Source of the DNA: Prorocentrum cordatum
Lineage: Eukaryota; Sar; Dinophyceae; Prorocentrales; Prorocentraceae
Direction of reading: 5' to 3'
DNA: 64,000 bases
NCBI GenBank assembly: GCA_963575745.1
Contig: CAUYUJ010003973.1
Location: forward strand, 7,501 to 71,500
In this document: positions 1 through 9,905 of the stretch, one piece after another
Layout: every line of letters begins with the position of its first letter
How positions within the stretch are numbered: the stretch's first letter is position 1
Notes under the pieces: model-generated
The model's input: only the letters and a program-made list of their open reading frames with translations
Database searches by the model: none
Told to the model about the DNA's origin: nothing
Position numbers and translations under genes: made by a program

Positions 1-660
1 TTGGCGCAGTCCCTAAAACAGGTGAAGGAAGTGAGGAAGGACGAGACACGGGGAAGGCTCAGGGAAGCAAGGAAGGCAAGAGACAAGGAGGGAAGGAAGG
101 GAAGAATGATGGAGCACGAGAGAGATTTGCAGGAGGGTCAGGAGCAGCAGTGCAAGCGGCAGAACCAGACGGGCGGGTCGGGCGGGCGGACCGTAACGGG
201 CAGGTCGGGCGGGCGGGCCCAGACGGCCGGGTCGAGCGAGCGGGTCGCTGAAGCGTCAACCCAACATGAGTCGCAGGAAATTTCGAGAGATAGCGCGAGT
301 CCTAAGTAAATCGTCAGGAAACCCTAAGCGAGCGCGTGACTCCTGAGTCTTGGAGGCACGGCGCCGCAATAAAATGTGAGGAAGTACCACGCAAGAACGC
401 GACTCATGCCTAAAGTATGAAGAAGTCCCGCGCGAGAACGATTTCAAACAACACAAAACAAGTGAGGGAGTATCAGTCGGAAGTCGCTGTTGTTGCAAGC
501 CCTGGGCCAACAACCCAGTTTGGTGACCCAAGCCGTGCCCTTGTAAAAAACAAGGTGCGAGCCCCAGGAGGAGCACGCTGATTGAAAAACACAATGATCA
601 AAGGGCAGGGGGGATCAACAATAATTATTCAAACATTAGAATTCAACAACAATAAGCATG
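1..660 (+). repeat. AAC-linked interspersed repeat, left-truncated copy
   Basis: This is the body and tail of the commonest interspersed family in the window, cut by the window edge. It shows the GA-rich body with the gcacgagagag motif, the gggcgggtcgggcgg stretch, several 'gaggaagtccc...gcgagagcgcga' subrepeats and the tail caacaataattattc...ttcaacaac. The same order recurs at 8.2-9.0, 42.3-43.1, 43.4-44.2 and 51.3-52.0 kb. I see no coding potential. Confidence 0.85.
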
Positions 661-699
661 GCGAAGAGCCTAAAAATATGCAGGTGAGAATAACGCAAT

Positions 700-930
700 T
701 GTAGTATCGTCGTCGGTGGAGCTCCCTGTCGGGCCACGAAACGTGTGAGCGGTGTGCTAAAATCGGTGCGGCGAGCGCATGCGAACGCAGCCGCTGTTGT
801 CCTCGGTGGAGCTCCACATGGGGCCACGAAACGTGAGTGTCGTGCCGAAATGGGTGCGGCGGACGCATGCGAACGCAGCCACTGCTGCCTTCGGTGGAGC
901 TCCCTATGAGGTCACGAAACGCAGCGTGAC
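700..930 (+). repeat. Two to three units of the 89-bp satellite
   Basis: Units of roughly 85-90 bp contain cggtggagctccct, ggggccacgaaacg, gtgccgaaatgg and catgcgaacgcagcc in that order. They are diverged copies of the long arrays at 48.7-51.1 kb. Confidence 0.8.
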
Positions 931-949
931 GGGCATACGGGCAGAACAA

Positions 950-1143
950 CCAAAGCGCCACTCAGCGCCACTCAGCGCCACTCCCCGCCAGTCAGCGCCG
1001 CTCAGCACCAGTCAGCGCAACTCAACGCCACCCGGCGCCGCCCGGCGCCACCCGGCGCCACTCAACGCCTCTCAGCCCCGCCCAATGCCACTCAGCGCAA
1101 CCCAACGCCACTCAGCGCCACCCAACGCAGCTCAACGCCACTG
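950..1143 (+). repeat. 11-bp minisatellite (CACTCAGCGCC-like)
   Basis: Degenerate tandem copies of an 11-mer of the form cactcagcgcc / cacccggcgcc fill the stretch without interruption. Confidence 0.85.
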
Positions 1144-1790
1144 AAATCCTGCAGCGGCTGTAGGAGGAGGTAGAGGATGAGGAGGGATGCGAGAAGGAGG
1201 AAGCAAAGGATAAGGAGGGAGAAGGAAGAGAAGGAAGAGGAGGAGGAGGAGGCGGAGGAGGAGGGAGGAGGAGGAGGAGGAGGATCCGGAAGAGAAAGCC
1301 TTGGCCGTCCTCCACCGAGAGGGTGGGCCGCGGCCTGGGCCGCCGCTGAGCTGAGCCTCGCCTGCCGCCTTCCCGCCGCTCCTCTTCCCCGTCCTCCCTC
1401 CTGGCCCCCTCCTGGCAGCGTTAATAATCAACTCCTTCCCTTCCTCCTTCTTGGCTCCCTCCTGGTCCCCTCCTCCTCCCCATCCCTCCTGGCCCCCGTC
1501 CTCACCCCCACTCCTCATTCCGCTCCTCCTTCCATTCATCCTTCCCGGTCTCCTTCCTGGCCCCATCCTGGCAGCGTTAATCAACTAACTCCTTCTCCTG
1601 CGGCCTCCCCCATCAGACACAGCCGCGGGCGACATTGCGAAAAAGGAAGGCGGCACGACGCGAAAACCAGAAATGCTGAAGAATTCCCCTGGCGACATAC
1701 CCAACCCCTTCGCAATGTGGGGCGCGAGTAGCCTGGGACACGTTATACCGAGGTGATGGCGTGACATGGACGCATATGATTGTGCGAGCG
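1144..1790. other. GA-rich then CT-rich low-complexity sequence, no gene seen
   Basis: A purine-rich block (1158-1290) is followed by a pyrimidine-rich block. In the latter, a phrase containing tggcagcgttaat and caact..ctcctt occurs twice (about 1400-1440 and 1556-1600). Open frames here are low complexity on both strands. Confidence 0.6.
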
Positions 1791-1796
1791 GTACTC

Positions 1797-2590
1797 GAGA
1801 GGCTCGCAGCCCCCCAGGGATGGCGAGGTCCCGCTCAGATATGCGTGGTGCCTCACTCCGCTGGCCCCGCCAGCAACATCCGAACGTGGCGACACTTCCA
1901 CAGATCGCTGTCCCCCAGGGACGGCGAGGTCCCGCTCAGATCTGCACTGTGCCTCACTCCGCTGGACCCACCAGCAGCCCGCGAAAAGGGCGACAATTTC
2001 CCAGATCACAGCCCCACCAAGGACAGCGAGGTCTCGCTCAGATCCTCGCGGTGCCTCACTCCGCTGGGCCCACCAGCAGCCCTCGAAAGTGGCGACAGGG
2101 ACGGCGAGGTCTCGCTCAGATCCGCGCGGTGACTCACTCCACTGGAAACACCAGCAGCCCTCGAAAGTGGCGACAGTTTCGCAGAATGCAGCCCCCCAGG
2201 GACAGCGAGGTCTCGCTCAGATCTGCGCGGTGCCTCACTCCACTGGACCCACTCGCAGCCCTCGGAAGTGGCGACAATTTTGTAGATCGCAGCCCCCTAC
2301 AGGGACGGCGAGGTATCGCTCAGATCTGCGCGGTGCCTCACTCAGCTGGACCCACCAGCAGCCCTCGGAAGTGGCGGCAAGTTTCGCAGATCGCAGCCCC
2401 CCCAGGGACGGCGAGGTCTCGCTCAGATCTGCGCGGTGCCTCACCCCGCTGGACCCACCAGCAGCCCTCGAAGTGGCGACAGTTTCGCAGATCGCAGCCC
2501 CCCCCCAGGGATGGCGAGGTCTCGCTCAGATCTGCGCGGTGCCTCGCAGCGCTGGACCCACCAGCAGCCCTCGAAAGTGGCGACAGTTCC
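1797..2590 (+). repeat. 102-bp satellite array, part 1 (about 8 units)
   Basis: Each unit carries cagatcgcagccccccaggg, acggcgaggtctcgctcag, tctgcgcggtgcctcac, ctggacccaccagcagccc and tcgaaagtggcgaca. Spacing is about 100-102 bp, with some shortened units near 2095. The long open frames here come from the repeat having few stops and a length divisible by three (102), so they are not genes. Confidence 0.92.
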
Positions 2591-3240
2591 CTACCTAGGC
2601 TCTGCCTAGAAGGGTTCTTACGGTGTTTGCTTAAAGGGCCGGGCAGTGCAAAACGCCCCGGGCGGTGCCCCCAGGATTCGCCCCGCGGTTCCCCCAGTGA
2701 CGTTCCCTTAGCTTAGCGTTGCTTATCTCATCTTAGCTTAGCGTATTTCATTTTAGCTGAGCTTAGTTTAGTTTCATCTTAGCTCAGGTTTATCTTAGCT
2801 TAGCTTACCTTCATCTTAGTTTCGCCGAGCTTTAGCATAGCAGAGCACAGCATAGCATAGCAGAGCGTAGCACAGCACAGCGCAGCACAGCATATCATAG
2901 CAAAGCCCAGTATAGCATAGTATAGCGCAGCATATCATAGCAAAGCATAGCATAGAGCAGCACAGCACAGCACAGCATAGCATAGCGCAGTACAGCATAG
3001 CGCAACTTAGCATAGCATAGCTTAGCTTAGCATAGCACAGCGCAGCATGACATATCATAGTTTAGCATAGCATATCATAGCATAGCATAGTACAGCATCG
3101 CATAGCATAGCACAGCATAGCGCAGCATATCATAGCATATCATAGTATAGCATAGCGCATTGCATGGCATAACATAGCATAGCATAGCATAGCAACTAAT
3201 GCTGCTTTCCTAGGGGCTCCAACTTCTAGGTAGGGTCGCG
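2591..3240. repeat. Pentanucleotide (CATAG/CTTAG) satellite between two satellite blocks
   Basis: A spacer of about 110 bp leads into more than 450 bp of cttag and then catag pentamers with scattered variants (agcac, atatc). The 102-bp satellite resumes on the far side in the same orientation, so this block interrupts a single array. Confidence 0.88.
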
Positions 3241-3244
3241 CTGG

Positions 3245-4112
3245 GGTAATTCCGTAGATCGCAGCCCCCCAGGGACGGCGAAGTCTCGCTCAGATCTGCG
3301 CGGTGCCTCGCAGCGCTGGACACACCAGCAGCCCTCGAAAGTGGCGACAAGTTTCGCAGATCGCAGCCCCCCAGGGACGGCGAGGTCTCGCTCAGATCTG
3401 CGCGGTGCCTCACACCGCTAGACCCACCAGCAGCCCTCGAAAGTAGTGGCGACAGCTTCGCAGATCGCAGCCCCCCAGGGACGGCGAGGTCTCGCTCAGA
3501 TCTGCGCGGTGCCTCACCCCGCTGGACCCACCAGCAGCCCTCGAAAGTGGCGACAAGTTTCGCAGATCGCAGCCCCCCAGGGACGGCGAGGTCTCGCTCA
3601 GATCTGCGCGGTGCCTCACTCCGCTGGACCCACCAGCAGCCCTCGAAAGTGGCGACAAGTTTCGCAGATCGCAACCCCCCCCCCAGGGACGGCGAGGTCT
3701 CGCTCAGATCCGCGCGGTGCCTCACCCCGCTGGACCCACCAGCAGCCCTCGGAAGTGGCGGCAAGTTTCGCAGATCGCAGCCCCCCCAGGGACGGCGAGG
3801 TCTCGCTCAGATCTGCGCGGTGCCTCACTCCGCTGGACCCACCAGCAGCCCTCGAAAGTGGCGACAAGTTTCGCAGAGCGCAGCCCCCCCCCAAGGACGG
3901 CGAGGTCTCGCTCAAATCTGCGCGGTGCCTCACTCCGCTGGACCCACCAGCAGCCCTCGAAAGAGGTGATAATTTCGCAGATCGCAGCCCCCCAGGGACG
4001 GCGAGGTCTCGCTCAGATCTGCGCGGTGCCTCACTCCGCTGGGCCCACCAGCAGCCCTCGAGAGTGGCGACAGTTTCGCAGATCGCAACCCCCAGGGACG
4101 GCGAAGAGAGGG
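3245..4112 (+). repeat. 102-bp satellite array, part 2 (about 8-9 units)
   Basis: The unit is the same as at 1.8-2.6 kb but more homogeneous. The cagatcgcag phrase begins at 3461, 3563 and 3665, giving a period of 102. Confidence 0.93.
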
Positions 4113-4185
4113 CAGGAGGAGGGAGGATGCGGGAGGAAGGGCGCGCGAGCAGTGCTCTACTCAAAACGAAAGCCCAACCAAGGAG
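4113..4185 (+). repeat. Conserved flank of the satellite superfamily
   Basis: After the last unit comes a GAGG-rich run, then agtgctctactcaaaacga, ccaaccaagg and gggttgg. A closely related string flanks the arrays at 28.5 kb (inverted), 49.7 kb and 51.1 kb. Confidence 0.7.
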
Positions 4186-4340
4186 GGTTGGCAGAACAAC
4201 AGATCCAACAGGGTTTCGCCCAGCGGAAACCGTCATACACTACGCGGCCAGACGCGACTTCAGCCCAGGAGTGGTTCGTTGACCTGCACACAGCTGACAA
4301 GACGCGTAAGAGAAAATTCTGGAAAGATCAGCGCACAATG
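4186..4340 (+). CDS. Exon-like coding segment, unassigned
   Basis: The + strand frame through this stretch reads as balanced, charged protein text (QQIQQGFAQRK ... SAQEWFVDLHTADK ... RKRKFWKDQR), unlike the repeats around it. Possible acceptor AGs lie near 4190-4210, and a GT donor candidate lies at about 4349. I recognise no family. It directly follows the conserved satellite flank. It may be an exon, a captured exon fragment, or chance. The boundaries are estimates. Confidence 0.35.
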
Positions 4341-4434
4341 GGAGGAACAAGTTGGTTATTATCCTCCTGTCCTCACTTATCTTCGTATCCTTCTTTGCTT
4401 GTCCTCTTGCTCCTCACTCAAAACTCCACTTCAC

Positions 4435-4528
4435 CAAACCGTTTCCACCTCCTCCTCATCATCACCAGCAGCATCAGCATCATCATCAACAGCAGCATCA
4501 GCATCAGCATCAGCATCAGCATCATCAG

Positions 4529-4560
<32 letters not shown>

Positions 4561-4605
4561 GTATCATCATCATTATCAGCATCATCAGCATCATCAGCAT
4601 CAAAC
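4435..4605 (+). repeat. CAT/CAG trinucleotide microsatellite
   Basis: Runs of (cat)n mixed with cagcat hexamers. The poly-His, poly-Met and poly-Ser frames here are repeat artefacts. Confidence 0.9.
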
Positions 4606-5370
4606 GCATCGTCAGAGAGCTGCCGAAGTCAGAAGAATGAGGAAGAGGATGAGGAGGAGGGCGAGAAGGGCGAGCAGAGAGTGGATGAAGTAGGACAAGG
4701 AGGGCGAAGAGGGCTAGGAGAGAAAGGAAGAGGGTGTCGCGCGATGTTTTGGAGGAAGGAGAGCATCGTGCCTCGAGGATCGAGGTCCGAGGTTATTTGG
4801 TCTTCGGGCTTCGGGGGCTCTCGTCGTCGCCGCGGCTGGACGCGTCTCAAAGCGACGTTTTATTGTCCAAGGATCGCAAGACGAGGACGGAGAGGGCGAT
4901 GAAGGGGCAGAAGCATCAACAGCAGTTGGAGCAGCAGTTGGGCCGCCCTGACACCATCTTTTCGGCGTCTCGGGGATCTCTTTCGGCCGCCTTGAGCTCA
5001 CACCGCTGTCCGCGCTCAGGACCCTCGGTGTTTGGAACTCCTTACGCGACGAAACACAAGAGCCAGACTGAAATCTATGCCTCTGACGTCTCCAAGCCTC
5101 CTTGGGTCTTCTCTCGGGGCCTTCTCGGGCCACTTCGCGCCCTCTCCTGCCGTCCTGGGACCCATCTTGAGTTCTCCCCGAGGACAAAAACGCATTGCTG
5201 CTCTTTGGCAATGCCACAGAACTGGGGGCACCCCGCTGGGCGCGGCGTGCTCCGCCCCGCCTCAGGGCGCCGGCGCTGCGGCGCTGCTGCCCTCCACCAT
5301 CGGGGTGCCCTCGTCCTGTTCGGTGGCATTTCGTGGGAGACTCCCGTATCATCTTGCCTGCTCTTGCGAA
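4606..5370. other. Mixed sequence, no gene assigned
   Basis: A GA-rich stretch (to about 4740) is followed by non-repetitive GC-rich sequence. Frames are open on both strands from about 5030 to 5350, but neither gives convincing protein text or a splice signal that I can defend. An exon here cannot be excluded. Confidence 0.4.
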
Positions 5371-5490
5371 TCGACGCTAGTCGACGCTAAATCGACGCTG
5401 TTCGACGCTAAATCGACGCTGAATCGAAGCTAAATCGGTTTTATCTCGTCGACTCCCAGGCGCTAATCGACGCCAGTCGACGCCAAGGAC
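5370..5490 (+). repeat. Short tandem repeat of tcgacgctaaa type
   Basis: About eight copies of an 11-14 bp phrase (cgacgctaaat / cgacgctagt / cgacgccagt) lie head to tail. Confidence 0.8.
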
Positions 5491-5699
5491 GGAATCAGCA
5501 GGGCACACCAGGCTCCCATGAATTGCTACCGAAGTCCTCGTGCCCATCCGCCACCAGCGCGCTGCGCGCAGATGCTGGAGCAGCGCGCCAGCCGCGCCAC
5601 ACCACCTGAGCATCGTTTATCCGATCCCTATCCCCAGCGGCGTGGACTGGGCACCACTGGCCAATTTACCCCCATAGATGGGGATATAGGCCGTTCCCT

Positions 5700-5916
5700 T
5701 CGTGCTTCGAAGGGTGTACGGCAGGTTCGTGTCGTGCCGACCCCAGCGTTGGTTCTTGACACCGCAGGGATCGCTCAACCTTGAACGATCTGCCGTCTCC
5801 GCAACGTCCAATCGTTCCACATCGAACGATTCTGGGCCGCCGTCGGCGTTCAACCTTGAGCGCCCGCGCTGGGGTCGCCGCCGGTCGACACGACGCAAAC
5901 CTACCGTAAACGAAAC
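5700..5916. repeat. Foldback sequence with about 40-bp arms
   Basis: The left arm (about 5711-5745; acggcaggttcgtgtcgtg..gaccccagcg) is matched in reverse complement by about 5868-5914 (cgctggggtcg...cacgacgcaaacctaccgt). A second inverted pair (cgctcaaccttgaacg / cgttcaaccttgagcg) lies inside. Confidence 0.65.
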
Positions 5917-5939
5917 TGACCACCGCCCCCGCCAGCGCC

Positions 5940-6083
5940 GCCGCGAGCGAAGCGGCCGCCGCAGCCGCGGCAGCCGCCGCCGCTAACACGGGTCCTCGCC
6001 CCCAGCAAGGCCTCGGGGGGGGGGGCGGCAAGGTACCGATCGATGCTGCTGCTCCCTGGACCTCTCCCAGGGAGCGTTTTGAC
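5940..6083. other. GC-rich spacer beside the exon-like segment
   Basis: gccgcc-rich low-complexity sequence with a run of ten or more G near 6016. It would be intron if the adjacent exon call is right. Confidence 0.4.
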
Positions 6084-6393
6084 CTGAAGTTCGACGAGAA
6101 TCCAGCTGTGGCGACGAGGGATCTCCAGGACGAGCGGCTCCAGCGGTTTCGGTACACGTTTCTCCTCTGAGCCTCAGGCAGGGCATCGAGGCGACTGGGC
6201 AGGGGGTCCATGCAGCCGTCGGAGCAATCAGCACACTGGTCTACCGCTATATTCAGCGCCTGCCTGCAGAGGCCGGTGGGGTACGGCTGATTGGATCCTT
6301 CGTCGGCCAGGAGGCTCTGGACGGCCTCAGAGATCAACGTGAAACAGTCCTTGTCGACGCCGCTACTTTTCAAGCAAGAAGCGCCAATGCCTC
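6084..6393 (-). CDS. Exon-like segment encoding a cysteine-containing domain, unassigned
   Basis: On the minus strand a pyrimidine tract ending tatttctccaag (acceptor, exon from about 6393) opens a frame. It runs to a strong AG|GTCAAAA donor (exon end 6084), giving about 103 residues. The text is protein-like: SCLKSSGVDKDCFTLISEAV, then QALNIAVDQCADCSDGCMDP and LDALPEAQRRNVYRNRW. Six cysteines lie in the first 70 residues, including CADCSDGC. Codon third positions favour G/C. I do not recognise the family. The cysteine spacing would suit a secreted or extracellular domain, which is inference. It could be downstream of the signal-peptide-like exon at 19.3 kb on the same strand. Confidence 0.5.
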
Positions 6394-6483
6394 CTTGGAG
6401 AAATAAGCAAAAACTGCAGAGACATAGACTGTCGGAGCTCCGCGCGGAGAGTTCTCGGATCTGCGCTGAATCCCCTCCATTAG

Positions 6484-6592
6484 GGAGCCCAAAAGTATAC
6501 ACCACCACCACCTCCCTCCCCCCCTCCCTCTCGCTGGAAAGAGGAGAGAGGAGGAATCGACGTGGTGGTGGTGTATATTCTTTGGGCCCCCA
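6484..6592. mobile_element. Small foldback (MITE-like) element
   Basis: The left arm gagcccaaaagtatacacca(cca)n and right arm (ggt)n gtatattctttgggcccc are inverted over about 28 bp, with a GA/CT-rich loop of about 50 bp. No clear target duplication was seen. Confidence 0.6.
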
Positions 6593-6673
6593 TCCATGGC
6601 GCGCGCCAGGGGGCCCAGCGCCGATCCAAAAGAATCGCGCGGAGCTCGGACAATTGTTGAATTCTCACTTCGC

Positions 6674-6847
6674 AAGGGCTCCCAACTTCGCGCTTCGCGC
6701 TGCGCGAAGCGCGAAGCGCGAATAACTTCGCGCTCTCGCGCCGCCCCCCCAAAGGGAGAATAGGAGGACGAGGAGGAGGGGGAGAAGGAACGAGGACCGC
6801 GAAGCGCGAAGCGCGAATAACTTCGCGCCCTCGAGGGAGCCCTTGAA
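6674..6847 (+). mobile_element. MITE-like element with aagggctccc ends, copy 1
   Basis: The ends are perfect 11-bp inverted repeats (caagggctccc / gggagcccttg). The interior has a palindromic run of gcgcttcgcg/cgcgaagcgc near each end and a GA-rich middle. A near-identical direct repeat of about 21 bp (aattgttgaattctcacttc) lies on each side. Sister copies are at 27288, 30059 and 60991. Confidence 0.75.
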
Positions 6848-7120
6848 TTGTTGAATTCTCACTTCGAAAGAATTATCCGCCGGCCCCCTTGTGGGGCCAC
6901 CAGGCTGTAGGGCTAAGCTTCGCAGTTTCCTGTGCCAGTTGCAGCTTCCAGTTTCCACTGTTCCAGTTGTGCTTCTTGCTGCTTACTGCTCCTTGTTACA
7001 ATTCTGCATCTTGCTGCTTACTGTTACTTGTTGATGGACCGCGCGAAGGGGGGAGGCTCAAAACTGGCATTTTTACCACGCCCTGGGAGGGTTCTCTGAA
7101 TTTCTGTGAGGTAAAAATAA
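6848..7120. other. Unassigned sequence
   Basis: Short internal repeats (cttgctgcttactg, twice) and no convincing gene on either strand. Confidence 0.4.
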
Positions 7121-7121
7121 A

Positions 7122-7882
7122 CACCCTTCACGCGGATCGGCGGGGTCAGGGTCCAAAAAAACACAGGATTTGCCACATTTCTGAAATTCGGTGGCACCCC
7201 TCACACAGATCGGCCGGGTCAGGGTGCAAAAACACAGGGGATGCGCCACATTTCTGAAATTCGGTGGCACCCCTCACGCAGATCTGCGGAGTCAGGGTCC
7301 AAAAACACACGGGATGCGTCTAAAATTTGCTGACACCCCTGACGCAGGTCGGCGGGGTCAGGGTCCAAAAACATATGAGATTTGCTACATTTCTGACATT
7401 CGGTGGCACCCCTCACGCAGATCGGCGGGGTCAGGGTGCAAAAATTCAAAGGATGTGCCACATTTCTGAAATTCGGTGGCACCCCTCACGCAGATCGGCC
7501 GGGTCAGGGTGCAAAAACACAAAGGAGTTGCAACATTTCTGAAATCCGGCGGCACCCCTCATGCAGATCGGCGGGGTCAGGGTCCAAAAACACACAGGAT
7601 TTGCCACATTTCTGAAATTCGGTGGCACCCGTGACGCAGATCGGCGGGGTCAGGGTCCAAAAACATAAGGGATGCGCCACATTTCTGAAATTCGGCTGCA
7701 CCCCTCACGCAGATCAGCAGGGTCAGGGTCCAAAAACACATGGGATTTGCCACATTTTTGAAATTCGGCGGCACCCCTCATGCAGATCCGTATGGTCAGG
7801 CTCCAAAAACATAAGGGATTTGCCACATTTCTGAAATTCGGTGGCACCCGTGACGCAGATCCGTAGGGTCAGGGTCGAAAAA
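7122..7882 (+). repeat. 73-bp satellite, about 10 units
   Basis: The unit has cccctcacgcagatcggc, ggggtcagggtccaaaaaca and tttctgaaattcggtggca at 73-bp spacing. Successive units differ by scattered substitutions, and there are no spacers. A lone inverted unit is at 46.8 kb. Confidence 0.93.
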
Positions 7883-8165
7883 CAAACAGGTCCCGACACT
7901 GCTTCACGGCGGCGCCCAGACCTCATGATTTAGCTTTTGTATCTCATCCGAGACAGGTGGCCGGCGGCATGGGGCGAAGCCCTTACGGATTATTGTTGAC
8001 AGCCCCCCACCAGTGCTCATTGCTTTTGTCCATTAAAGCCTCCTGAGGCTCGCACCCTGTTCGACTAATCAAGGAAAGTCTTATGGCCCAGATTGCGCCC
8101 CTGGTCCCCAGTTTACACCAAAAAGGCAACACGAAAACCCAACAAAAAACAACCACAACAAAACC
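7883..8165. other. Spacer with an inverted tail fragment of the AAC-linked family
   Basis: At 8035-8125 the strings gaggctcgcaccctgttc and ggcccagattgcgcccctgg read as the reverse complement of the family tail. The rest is unassigned. Confidence 0.5.
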
Positions 8166-9008
8166 AAAACAACAAAAACAGCAACAGCAATAGCAACAGC
8201 AACAGCAACAACAACAACAATACCGACGACGACAACAACAACAACAACAATCAGTTTAAGACTGTTCGCTCCTATCTGCTCGCGTGCAATTCAATACGAA
8301 TATCCCAAACCCTCGGTACCCGCCCTCGTCGTCGTCGATCGTACCCCCTTGGAGGTAAAGATTCCTCACCTGTCCCGTGCATTTAATGCAGCCCCGGAAA
8401 AAGGGAAAAGAGAAGACGGGTGGAAGGGAGAGGAAGAAGAATGGAGCACGAGAGTAATTTGCAGGAGGGGGGCAAGCAGCAGAAAACAAGTGGTAGAACC
8501 AGACGGGCAGGTCGGGTGGGCAGACCCATAGCGGGCAGGTCGGGAAGGCGGGCCCAAGCGACCAGGTCGAGCAGGTGGGTTGCTGAAGCGTAGGTCCTGC
8601 ATGAACCGCGAGGAAGTCTCGAGCGATAGCGCGACTCCCAAGTAAATCGTGAGAAAAACCAGAAACCGAAAGCTTGATTCCTGAGCGCCGACGGCGCTTC
8701 GTGTGAATAAACTGCGAAGAAACCCCACGTGACGATGCGATTCGTATACAAATTGTGAGGAAGTCCCACGCGAGAGCGCGATGTGGGAATACATTGTGAG
8801 GAAACATCAAGCGGGACACGCTGTTCTTGTAAACAGGGGGCCAGCATAACAGTTTGAGCCCCGTGGTTATCCCTGATACACCACAGCGTACAAGCCCCGG
8901 GGGAAGCACGTCAATTGAAAAAACATAATGGTCACCGGAAAGCGGATCAAAAAAAAATACTCTTCTCCAGTAGTGAAATTTCAACGCCAGCAACAAACAT
9001 GACATCAA

Positions 9009-9040
<32 letters not shown>

Positions 9041-9062
9041 ACAGCAACAACAACAACAATAA
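8166..9062 (+). repeat. AAC-linked interspersed repeat, near-complete copy
   Basis: It opens with an AAC tract and then the head taagactgttcgctcctatc. The GA-rich body, gaggaagtccc subrepeats and tail follow, and it ends in a second AAC tract (9000-9062). This copy and those at 42.3-44.2 kb show the unit most clearly. Confidence 0.85.
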
Positions 9063-9319
9063 TCAGTTGAAGACTGTTCGCCCTTATCTGCTCGAGTGTC
9101 CAATAACGCGTATTTCCCAAACCCTCGATACCCGCCCTCTCCGTCTTCGATCGAACCCCTTTTGGGGGGTATACCTTTCTGCCCTGCAGGCCGGGCCCCG
9201 GCAAGCGGCGAGGCGGCCGCGGACCGTCGGCCTGGCCAGCGGCAGCGCTGATCGGCGGGGCGGCCGCGGACCGTCGACCCGACCCCCGAAGGGACGGACA
9301 GGGGACCGTCGACGACGAG

Positions 9320-9351
<32 letters not shown>

Positions 9352-9905
9352 GCGAAAGCGAGAGCGAGAGAAAACGACTGCAGGGCCACGAAGACACGAA
9401 GTAGGCCACGAAGGGCGACAGCGGGGACAGGAAGGGAACGCGTATGGGGCCCCGAAGAGGGCGAACGAGCGGAGGCCACGAAAGGCAGATAATGCGAGGC
9501 CACAGAAGGCAACGATGGGGCCACTGAAGGTAGCAATTGGGCCACGCAGGACCGTGAGGGGGCCACACACGGCGACAGCGGGGCCACGAAGGGCAGGCAC
9601 ATGGGGCGGCCAAAACCGGCGCGAACGAGCGGGGGCCACGAAGGGCAGGCATACGTATATTGGGCCGCGGAGGGCAAGAACGGGGCCACTGAGGGCAGCA
9701 ACGGGGCCACGAAGGGTAGCGAAGGGGCCACGAAGGGCATGCATATGGGCCAACCACGGGCGCGAACGAGCGGAGGCCACGAAGGGCATACATATATGGG
9801 GCCACGAAGGGCAGCGAACGGGCCACGAAGTGCCGCAGCGGGGCCACGAAGGGCTGCAACGGGGCCACGAAGGGCTGCGACGAGGATCCCTTCAGGATTC
9901 CTACG
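9063..9905 (+). repeat. Composite AAC-linked repeat with ggccacgaa minisatellite core
   Basis: The standard head (about 9063-9180) runs into a special segment with ggccgggccccggcaagcgg and cggcagcgctgatcggcgg, a gacgac-rich stretch, then an array of about 20-bp units (ggggccacgaagggctgcaa). The same order occurs at 39.1-40.3 and 52.1-52.8 kb, and inverted at 22.6-24.3 kb. Confidence 0.88.

Noticed and set aside
1766-2716. Repeat-containing protein of over 300 residues
   Set aside because: The unit is 102 bp, a multiple of three, and lacks stops in several frames on both strands. The frames do not agree with each other between units.
5666-6511. Single 281-residue minus-strand gene
   Set aside because: Only 6393-6084 has protein-like text bounded by splice signals. 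The rest reads through a foldback, poly-Ala and an intron-like stretch.
7122-7882. CRISPR-like array
   Set aside because: Units are contiguous and degenerate with no unique spacers, and the context is eukaryotic.
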